21,533 bases of DNA, from the NCBI GenBank assembly GCA_025999115.1, contig BNWW01000041.1, positions 1 to 21,533 on the forward strand, given 5' to 3'. Numbering within the stretch: the first letter of the stretch is position 1; every line of letters begins with the position of its first letter. Source of the DNA: Bacteroidia bacterium (GTDB lineage: Bacteria > Bacteroidota > Bacteroidia > Bacteroidales > Azobacteroidaceae). Below the pieces are notes generated by a model. It had not been told where the DNA came from. It ran no database searches and saw only the letters and a list, made by a program, of their open reading frames with translations. The translations under genes and the position numbers were made by a program. Below, one piece after another: positions 16,201 to 21,533 of this stretch.

Positions 16201-17722
16201 TTAATTTCAGGAATAAGGTAGCGTTGGGATTGGCGGGATCTTGATTTGAAAATTCGCCCACCTGATATGTTTGTCCGTTGTATTGATACGAAAAAGCGAC
16301 GGCCAAGGCTTCGTCGGGTTGCAAAGGCATTCGCAGACTGATGTATCCCAAACGCTGGTTGAGCATATATTCGGAGTAATCCAATTTGCGGGCGCTTTCG
16401 ATTTTTTCGTAATCCTGTCCACCTGTTAAATTCATGCTTTCCAACGATTGATTGACCTGACTGATTTCGCGCAAAGCAGGATCCGCCAATAGCTTTTCGT
16501 ACAAAGTATTGGCGCGGTTATACGGAATCGCAGGTGTCCCAGCCGACCAATTGGACTGCACCACATTGGGATTGCTGATTTGCACCGATTCGCCCAAATC
16601 GGCAAACGCGGCAATATTACGCGCTTGGTCGTAATTTGAGCGTTTATTGGTAACCCACACTTCAAGTTGGTCGATCAAAATACCCGAACGGATGTAGGGC
16701 AGTTTGCTCATCGCCGTGTCATATATCGCCGGAAAATAATGCGTGAGGAAAAAGTGCATATTTTCGTCGTAATTATCGACTGTGATTTCAAACGGAGTAG
16801 TTTGAACACTTCCTTTGGAGGAAGTAGTGCGCGATTGTGAATTTTGTTGCGAAAAAATAGCATCGACCGTCAATTTTCCGAATTGCAATTGTGTTTTGAT
16901 ACCGAACAGGGCGGCGCCTCCGCGAATCAGCGAGTTGGTCGTATTCATACTTACGTTACCCGCTTCGAGTATTTTCACGATTTCGTCTTCTTTTCCGGCG
17001 TAGGCCAATTTCAATTTTTTGCTGTCGTAGTCGAAAGTCGATTGAGTGTTGTAATTCAAATCGAAATTCATTTTATCGCCGATGGAAGCGTTGGCCGAAA
17101 CCTGAATATCGGGATCGAAATCGAATGCCCAGCGGTTGCGGTTGCGTTCGGTCATGGTAGGGTCTCCGATTTTGGTGTGCGAAACACCGATTTTCGTATT
17201 TACGCTTCCGTGGGGTTGCAAACGCACGCCGCCCGGGCCGAAAATCTTGTCTGCGGGGCCTAAATCAAAATTGAAATCAAAAGGAGAGAGTGCGTCTTTT
17301 TTCTTATCGGCTTCACCCGACGTTTCTTCATCGTTGCGCACTTTGAAATAAGCGTTCATGCTCTTTTTGAGTGTGTAATCCAGGTATTCGTCGCGGGTTA
17401 AAGATACCGGTGTGGTAACATCCGAACCGCCGACTTTACTGCGAATTTCGTAGCGGTTGGTGGCGGGATTGTATTCAAAATTATCGCCGAAATCTTCGGG
17501 ATTTTTCAAGTCGATGGGGTAATTGGCGTTCAAATCGTCGTATTGTTCGGGAACGGTAGGCGAAACGGGAAAGCGCGTAACGACCGAATCGGATTTTTCT
17601 TCCACGACTTCCACAGTGGCCGTCATCGAACTCTCGGCCGAGAGATCGGCTGTAAGTTCGTAAATAGGCCCTGCCAGCAGCAGTGTTATAAAAAGGAAAA
17701 TATATTTAGTTCTACGTTTCAT
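10280..17722 (-). CDS. sprA: SprA/Sov, outer-membrane translocon of the type IX secretion system
   Basis: SprA forms the very large outer-membrane beta-barrel through which T9SS cargo with C-terminal sorting domains leaves the cell. The product is 2480 residues, in line with roughly 2400-2500 for SprA and Sov. It begins MKRRTKYIFLFITLLLAGPI, a signal peptide, and continues with family landmarks such as PIDLKNPEDFGDNFEYNP, the SprA N-terminal region (FDLGPADKIFGPGGVRL), LDKLPFVELTAPSQITLNAE, EFWTDEMRLTEFNEDGGWA and a C-terminal strand ending FGVSLKVSLMQ, fitting a barrel. A basic Lys/Arg-rich insert (AKKAAEEKKNKK) lies near residue 1940. The reading frame is whole. It stands alone: its start is 57 bases from a divergent RHS ORF and its stop abuts the ATPase pseudogene. 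No other T9SS genes are in the window. Confidence 0.96.
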   Translation of the reverse strand: MKRRTKYIFLFITLLLAGPIYELTADLSAESSMTATVEVVEEKSDSVVTRFPVSPTVPEQYDDLNANYPIDLKNPEDFGDNFEYNPATNRYEIRSKVGGSDVTTPVSLTRDEYLDYTLKKSMNAYFKVRNDEETSGEADKKKDALSPFDFNFDLGPADKIFGPGGVRLQPHGSVNTKIGVSHTKIGDPTMTERNRNRWAFDFDPDIQVSANASIGDKMNFDLNYNTQSTFDYDSKKLKLAYAGKEDEIVKILEAGNVSMNTTNSLIRGGAALFGIKTQLQFGKLTVDAIFSQQNSQSRTTSSKGSVQTTPFEITVDNYDENMHFFLTHYFPAIYDTAMSKLPYIRSGILIDQLEVWVTNKRSNYDQARNIAAFADLGESVQISNPNVVQSNWSAGTPAIPYNRANTLYEKLLADPALREISQVNQSLESMNLTGGQDYEKIESARKLDYSEYMLNQRLGYISLRMPLQPDEALAVAFSYQYNGQTYQVGEFSNQDPANPNATLFLKLIKGTAQSPGMPGWHLMMKNVYTISKRGSLSPDKFRLDIKYQNDTSGVYLNYITEGAIANQRLLNVENLDRLDARQEPYPDGFFDYVDSLTVFSQTGKIVFPVLQPFGKHLRDKIANDSIADKYVYQELYDTTLTVARQAAEKNKFILTGEYKGSNGSSIEAGGYNLAKGSVVVTANGVRLKENVDYTVNYSTGSVDIINPAYENANIQVSSEDQSGLGMQRKTMMGFNLNYAFSPKFNIGATLMNLSEMPMTMKVEPGQESINNTLFGFNTNYSTQSQWLTKMLDKLPFVELTAPSQITLNAEYAQLIPGHYKSKWGGDYSYVDDFERAKMSIDLRSPYSWTLSATPSMFSESKKTNNLEYGNNRALLAWYYIDGLFTRKSSLTPTHIKNDDEQLSNHYVREIREEELYPNKDVRYNEASTIPVLNLAYYPTERGPYNLDANGMNPDGTLMNPQNRWGGIFRKIESGNTDFEANNVEHIEFWLMDPFLYNSNASGGDLYFNLGDVSEDILKDEKKFFENGLPVDGDKSKVEETVWGYVPKQQSTVYAFDSQGENRQKQDVGFNGLSSADEREFKAYKDYLDALRSKLEPSAYAKIEADPAGDNFHYFRGSDYDQMQTPILGRYKYYNGTEGNSANADDTSESYTTAAKINPDVEDINQDNTLNENERYFQYKVSIRPSDLEIGRNFVVDKRITRPKLKNGKSEEVTWYQFKIPIHSYEEPPIGNIRDFQSIRFIRMFLTNFLDSTVLRFGTLELVRGEWRAYTQELNQPNLPPDPNTEISISTVNIEENGDKQPVNYIMPPGVNRMTDPGQPQLIMQNEQSLAAKVKDLATGDARATYKNIHLDTRQYRRFQMFVHAENFENADDPVNDNEFSVFLRLGSDYKSNYYEYEIPLKITPPGNYNSASSNEREMVWPYANMFDFPFELLTNLKLKRNKEKRKAGSDVSYTSSFSDYDPQKPMNTITVKGNPSLSEIKVIMIGVRNNSKTKKSIEFWTDEMRLTEFNEDGGWAGNATLFVGLSDLGSINLAGRKETAGFGGLDQGIMDRNLDDKQMVSVSTQVELGKFFPEKAKINLPFYYSYSEELVSPKYNPLDQDILLTDALAAMETQAEKDSIRSFAIDRVMNRSLEFNNVRAGITSKTPMPYDPANFSFGYSFNESDIRNATTEYDRQTGHRVLLGYIYSPPLKPWKPFDKKSKSNDKNQTAKPTISGNSKNNFLKELQIGFLPKSIALNSDINRNYYELQLRDIGNMSDVKMPVSFREDFYWTRTTAIGWDLTKNLRFNFNNGTQARVDAPHVQVNKSFNYDKYQLWKDSVLMSLRDLGTPINYNQQFSATWQLPFKAIPALNFMSGDLKYDAQYNWERGAVIDIPDIEIGNKITNQRNMGLNNLAINFVTLYNKSKFLESANKKYTLNRPNNTRNTNQRNNRQTDDRAKKAAEEKKNKKYEGEVTLNPDSTTILKHSLNNKRIRVTARGADGRLYAVNYKAIDANTIRINNKDSVKLKVNIAQLPPLDDLAWYKVAQVVARGLMMVRNVSVSYDLTQGMLIPGFRPETGDFFGQGGTAMGTAPGFDFAFGLNDESYLEKAAARDWLINDQMSITPALFNKTQTFRMTAVLEPFVGMKINLNANRISADEQQIDYMYDGMPKRFNGNFNMTTIALGSAFEKSDANNGYRSKTFNTFLENREILVQRLQSRYNQAVPGYSGGVEPNSTDVLVPAFLAAYTGGNARTASLDFFPSLLRLLPNWKATYDGLIQIPFINKYFKTFSLEHEYKCNYRVGSYTSYPGWTSAADGIGYIQDMAGQSIATSPYNVMSVSIEEKFDPFIRINSVLLNNMTFKVDYKTGRNINLNIASYQIVETTSTEVSANIGYRIDHFDKIIKFPKKTNANFNNELRISGGFSYRMNQSLNRKIQDGFTQPTTGNSQTMINLTADYTLSRMITLQAFFDRQVSRPLVSATSFPQAKSAFGVSLKVSLMQ

Positions 17723-17779
17723 CCGGCGGAAATTATCCTAAACTAAAATATAACGTAGAAAAGCCGGGTTTCTTATTTT

Positions 17780-20407
17780 TTGGGGAGATTTTCTGTGATT
17801 AAACCTGATAGTGAATTGATGAGTAATGGACAATTTCATCAACATTATAGCGATGAAGTGCCTTTATTTGGCTTTCCCATTAATTCTTCCACAATAGAGG
17901 CTTATAATTTAGTGGAAACCACTCCCGATATATTTTCTTTTCAATTTGGAAATCATAGAGGCAATTTTTGTTTTGGCTATGATCATACCATTCATGTTTT
18001 TAATACGAATCATCCGGCAGGAGAATATAAAATCAGTGTGAAAGTACAAAACTTTCAGGATTATCCAAACAGCAACCGTTCACATCGCCTTATTTTTACA
18101 GTAACCACAGGGGATGGCTATATTTACACTTTTGATATGGGTGCTTTAGGTAGAGGTAATTCTGCTAACCTTGTTTCTTGTTTCGATTCTAATGATTTTT
18201 TTCTTACACCTGCAATGGAATGGCCGTTAGTCTCCATTAAAGCTCCTAATGGTCGCGAAGTTCAATTTGAATATGGCGATCCTGAAATTAGTGCAACTTC
18301 ACGCGATTTTCATGGTTTGATTGAGTGGGCGGATAAACATCCTACTTCTTGTTTCAGTGATTTTTACTGGTATCAAGGAACAATATGCTCCGGTTACGAA
18401 AATACCAAACAGCGTTATTATTCTGTTAAAAAAATCACAATAGACAATGTTGTAATTGAATTATCCTATGGAAACAGATCCCCGGATAAAGTATATCACG
18501 CGCATTGTCATCCCATTACATATTATCCTATAGGGATGATTTATATTCCAACCCTATCGAAGTTAGATTCCCTGACAGTAAAATACAATGCCACATCCTT
18601 GCCTGTCAAAACATGTACATTTGAATATGCTTATAGCGATACAACGAACAATAATAATGGACATGGAAGACCTGTCTTATTTCTGAAAAAAATCGATATT
18701 GCAGGCGAAGGGAGTTATCAAATGGATTATTACCATGAAAATGCTTCTTTCCCTTTAATTAGCGAAGGAACCGCTGCACGAATGGGTATGTTGAAAACGC
18801 TTGTTCGGCCAACCGGTGGTTATACCCAATATTATTACGAACCTCATTCTTGGGCATATCGAGTAACCAAAGATCTTACGCACGACAACAAACCTTATTT
18901 ATCAGGTTCTGGAAACTTTACATACACACAAGATCAAACCCATATTGCCTACTCCTCTGTATATGAAAATCTGCCGGATGGAAGCTATATCCAATACAAT
19001 TATAGTGATTATTCTTTATTGCCTGATTTGGAATACAATAGTAGTTATAATTTGTATTTTCTTGATATTACTTCTTCCGAACCCGCTTTTATAGATAATT
19101 TTTATGCCCAATACGATTCCCGACATAGGCAACGCGGTAAACTAATTTCCAAAAAACATTATTCCAATCAAGATAAATTGGTGTATTCGGAAGAATACAA
19201 ATACGATTACACAAAACAGTTAAAATACATTCCTACAGCAGAGTTTGCCTATTCTTATGTGTATATTTCCAAACTTTTTGTGGACGATTACCCTTTGTGC
19301 CAAATTGTAAAAACACGGTATCCTACAGATAATAATTCGCCTTTTGTTCAAACTACGACCTTTGCCTATAATGATTTACGCCAATTTAAAAATAAAACGA
19401 TTGTGGATAGCAACGGTAAAACCCAAATCACCAATTATCGTTATCCGTTCGAGATAACCGACAGTCCCGACACAACTGTTTTCAAAAAGATGACGGCAAA
19501 AAACATTATATCCGATAATGTAGAAAAAACAGTATCCATCAACGGATTGATAACCTCCGGCGAATATCGCAAATTTAATGAAATGCCGGATAGTATTTTC
19601 AAACCGGAGCGAATCGATGTATTACACTTGCAATCGTCCATTGCATACGAAGCCTTGTATCCTTGGAAAAATACTTATCATCGTATCAGGCTCTTCTATA
19701 TGTTCCCTACTACAGCATCAGAACAACTTCCGATTTTTATTAATCCCGAAAAAATGAAAATCAAACTACGAGGTAATGGTAATGTCAAAATCAAGAATCA
19801 AAATGATCAAGTGATTTATGATAAAACATTTAATACTACATTGGTGGAAGAAGAAATAGAATTAGCGGCAGGACAATATCGGATAGTGTCGATATCTAAT
19901 AATTATCTACCCTTGACAAGTTTTGAGCTTTTGCTCAGAGACAAGCAAACAAGTATGCAAGGTCATTCTAACCTTTACCCCGAAGCCTATTATAAGTATG
20001 ATGTCAAGGGAAATGTTATCGAAGCTAAGGCCGCAGGTAGCCAAATAACAACGGTTTATCTTTGGGGCTACAACTACCAATACCCAATAGCCGAAATTCA
20101 AGGCGCAAATTATGAGCAAGTTGTTGCAGCTGTTCAAGGCGGTCAAGCCACCCTGAATAATATTGCAACAAGTTATACATTAAGCAGTAGCAATCTATCA
20201 AAAATTAATGCTTTACGAACCACTTTGCCTAACGCTTTGGTAACAACATATACTTATAAGCCTTTAGTCGGCCGGTTAACGGAAACCGATTCGCGAGGAA
20301 TTATAAAATATTACGAATACGATGCTTTCGAGCGTTTGCAAGCTATTAAGGATGAAAACGGTAGTTTATTGGAACATTATGATTACAATTATAAAAACGA
20401 AGAATGA
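17780..20407 (+). CDS. RHS/YD-repeat protein, apparently 5'-truncated
   Basis: The 875-codon frame matches Bacteroidota RHS-like surface proteins: an early TTPDIFSFQFGNHRGNF segment, a long beta-rich middle, and a C-terminal YD-repeat end (TYTYKPLVGRLTETDSRGII, then YYEYDAFERLQAIKDENGSL and a stop after YKNEE). Full-length members normally begin with a signal peptide and a segment around ISLSYHASGIKV..GWSLNAGG; both are absent. The frame opens at 17759 after a TAG; candidate starts are TTG 17780 or ATG 17819 (MSNGQF), neither with an export signal. I infer loss of the 5' part at a breakpoint between 17723 and 17760, so the product is probably not secreted and may not be made. Codon use is more A+T-rich than in sprA. 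No toxin domain follows the repeats. Confidence 0.75.
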   Translation: MGRFSVIKPDSELMSNGQFHQHYSDEVPLFGFPINSSTIEAYNLVETTPDIFSFQFGNHRGNFCFGYDHTIHVFNTNHPAGEYKISVKVQNFQDYPNSNRSHRLIFTVTTGDGYIYTFDMGALGRGNSANLVSCFDSNDFFLTPAMEWPLVSIKAPNGREVQFEYGDPEISATSRDFHGLIEWADKHPTSCFSDFYWYQGTICSGYENTKQRYYSVKKITIDNVVIELSYGNRSPDKVYHAHCHPITYYPIGMIYIPTLSKLDSLTVKYNATSLPVKTCTFEYAYSDTTNNNNGHGRPVLFLKKIDIAGEGSYQMDYYHENASFPLISEGTAARMGMLKTLVRPTGGYTQYYYEPHSWAYRVTKDLTHDNKPYLSGSGNFTYTQDQTHIAYSSVYENLPDGSYIQYNYSDYSLLPDLEYNSSYNLYFLDITSSEPAFIDNFYAQYDSRHRQRGKLISKKHYSNQDKLVYSEEYKYDYTKQLKYIPTAEFAYSYVYISKLFVDDYPLCQIVKTRYPTDNNSPFVQTTTFAYNDLRQFKNKTIVDSNGKTQITNYRYPFEITDSPDTTVFKKMTAKNIISDNVEKTVSINGLITSGEYRKFNEMPDSIFKPERIDVLHLQSSIAYEALYPWKNTYHRIRLFYMFPTTASEQLPIFINPEKMKIKLRGNGNVKIKNQNDQVIYDKTFNTTLVEEEIELAAGQYRIVSISNNYLPLTSFELLLRDKQTSMQGHSNLYPEAYYKYDVKGNVIEAKAAGSQITTVYLWGYNYQYPIAEIQGANYEQVVAAVQGGQATLNNIATSYTLSSSNLSKINALRTTLPNALVTTYTYKPLVGRLTETDSRGIIKYYEYDAFERLQAIKDENGSLLEHYDYNYKNEE

Positions 20408-20429
20408 AAAATTAAAAATAAAGAATGCC

Positions 20430-21533
20430 ATGAAAAAGACTTATATTTTATTGATAATCAGTGTTTTTGTACAAGGTTTATTTGCTCAACAGACATTGCA
20501 AACCGAATCAAACGCTCCCCGCGAAGGCGATAATTTAATCAAACAATCCGTTCCCTACCGTTCGGCAGGAGGTTCGGGAATGAATCAAGTTTGGAATTTC
20601 AGCGATTCCACCGTCGTCGATACCGATTACCCTGTCGAATACTTTTCCCGCGAAGACGAATCCGGCTTAATCGGCGCCGAACCCGGAAAATTATTGCATT
20701 ACCGGTTGAGTAACGATTCCCTTTTGATGGAAGGTTACGAAAGCCCCAATGTTTTGGTCAAATACAGTATTTCCGGCCTGTTGCTGAAATTTCCCATCAC
20801 TTACGGCGATTCGCTTCAAAGCGCTTTTTCCGGTCGCGGCCGGCACAACGACCGCATCGAGTCCTTGATACATGGAAGTCTAAAAACAGTAGCCGACGGT
20901 TTCGGAGTGATTCAATTGCCCAATAATGAAACATTAGAAAATATTATTAGAGTTCATACCCATAAGGAAGAAACCAGCCAATACGCTCCAATTTCTTCAT
21001 CATTCGATATTTTTAAATTAGTTTCGGATTTGGCATGGAACGATACTTTACATTATTCCAAACCTCATACCGTAATCACGGATATTTACCAATGGTACGA
21101 ATCCGGCTACCGCTATCCCGTCTTTGAAACCGTTGAATCTTTCCGTGTTTTACAAGACAGTTTGATTGCATTGCAAAAGTCTTCCTTCTTCTATCATCCC
21201 TATGACCAAACGGCCGACACGGGCGAAGAACCCATTGTCGCTGATTCATTGCAAACCGCTGAAAATGAAATGATCGACCCTTGGGCGGATTTAACTTGCC
21301 ATCTCACTCCCAATCCGGCCAAATCAACAGTCAATGTCGAAATGTATTTACCTCAAACCGCTGAAATCCGTATGCAAATTCATACCACACAAGGATTTGT
21401 TTACATGAATGAAAATTTCGGCTTTTATCCCGAAGGAGAACACAAAATTCAATTGAACGTATCGGATTTGCCGATTGACAATTACGTTTTGGATTTGTGG
21501 TTGAATGAACATTTGGTCAGTCTGGTATTAATG
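20430..21533 (+). CDS. Secreted protein with T9SS C-terminal sorting domain (partial at right edge)
   Basis: The frame from ATG 20430 stays open for 368 codons to the window end. It starts with a signal peptide (MKKTYILLIISVFVQGLFAQ) followed by a mature part I do not recognise (EGDNLIKQSVPYRSAGGSGM, QVWNFSDSTVVDTDYPVEYF). From about residue 290 it has a type A T9SS sorting domain: LTPNPAKSTVNVEMYLP, then MQIHTTQGFVYMNENFGFYP and LNVSDLPIDNYVLDLWLNE. The last visible residues, VSLVLM, are the usual end of such domains, so only a few residues should be missing. It lies 22 bases after the RHS ORF and probably shared its transcript. SprA encoded nearby would be its export channel. Function of the mature part is unknown. 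Confidence 0.85.
   Translation, partial: MKKTYILLIISVFVQGLFAQQTLQTESNAPREGDNLIKQSVPYRSAGGSGMNQVWNFSDSTVVDTDYPVEYFSREDESGLIGAEPGKLLHYRLSNDSLLMEGYESPNVLVKYSISGLLLKFPITYGDSLQSAFSGRGRHNDRIESLIHGSLKTVADGFGVIQLPNNETLENIIRVHTHKEETSQYAPISSSFDIFKLVSDLAWNDTLHYSKPHTVITDIYQWYESGYRYPVFETVESFRVLQDSLIALQKSSFFYHPYDQTADTGEEPIVADSLQTAENEMIDPWADLTCHLTPNPAKSTVNVEMYLPQTAEIRMQIHTTQGFVYMNENFGFYPEGEHKIQLNVSDLPIDNYVLDLWLNEHLVSLVLM

Overview
The window looks like a chromosomal segment of a Bacteroidota bacterium, probably order Bacteroidales. The evidence is an intact SprA/Sov translocon gene of the type IX secretion system (T9SS), a neighbouring secreted protein with a T9SS-type C-terminal domain, a Bacteroidota-type RHS/YD-repeat protein, promoter elements of the TAnnTTTG class, and a peptide-export cluster with the 'LNAYGVxEM...GG' leaders common in this phylum. 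No rRNA, tRNA, CRISPR array or intact transposase was seen.

Region 1 (1-6521) is a double-glycine peptide (bacteriocin-like) locus made of two parallel modules. Each has a small XRE-type regulator on the + strand facing away from a minus-strand run: two GG-leader peptides, a hairpin terminator, a small membrane protein (likely immunity), then an HlyD-type adaptor. Module A (right to left 4407-1) is: regulator remnant, peptide 3806-4003, a short 51-aa peptide at 3624-3779, membrane protein 3110-3478, full HlyD 1958-3097, and a peptidase-containing ABC transporter that runs off the left edge. That transporter is broken: its C39 peptidase domain has an internal deletion plus frameshift, so the catalytic Cys remains but the His/Asp part is gone. 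Module B (6521-4549) is: regulator, two GG peptides, a CPBP-family membrane protein, and only the first ~89 codons of a second HlyD. The modules share two near-identical blocks: a promoter/leader cassette of about 120 bp and an HlyD 5' block containing 166 bp of perfect identity. This points to duplication followed by deletion and recombination. The intergenic and peptide parts look A+T-rich compared with the flanks.

Region 2 (6539-9533) is a housekeeping minus-strand run hisA-hisF-hisIE-ftsE-like, with hisIE and the ATPase separated by one base. Three tracts with a seven-base period lie in this run, one inside hisF. No hisH is present. Region 3 (9546-10279) is a decayed P-loop ATPase/winged-helix gene with stops and frameshifts.

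Region 4 (10280-21533) holds sprA (minus) and, diverging from it, an RHS/YD-repeat ORF lacking the usual N-terminal part and signal peptide, followed by a secreted protein with a T9SS C-terminal domain that runs off the right edge. Physically SprA would be the outer-membrane channel for proteins like that last one. The main biological interest is the duplicated, partly decayed GG-peptide system, where peptides, regulators and candidate immunity genes persist although the visible dedicated exporter has lost its leader peptidase.
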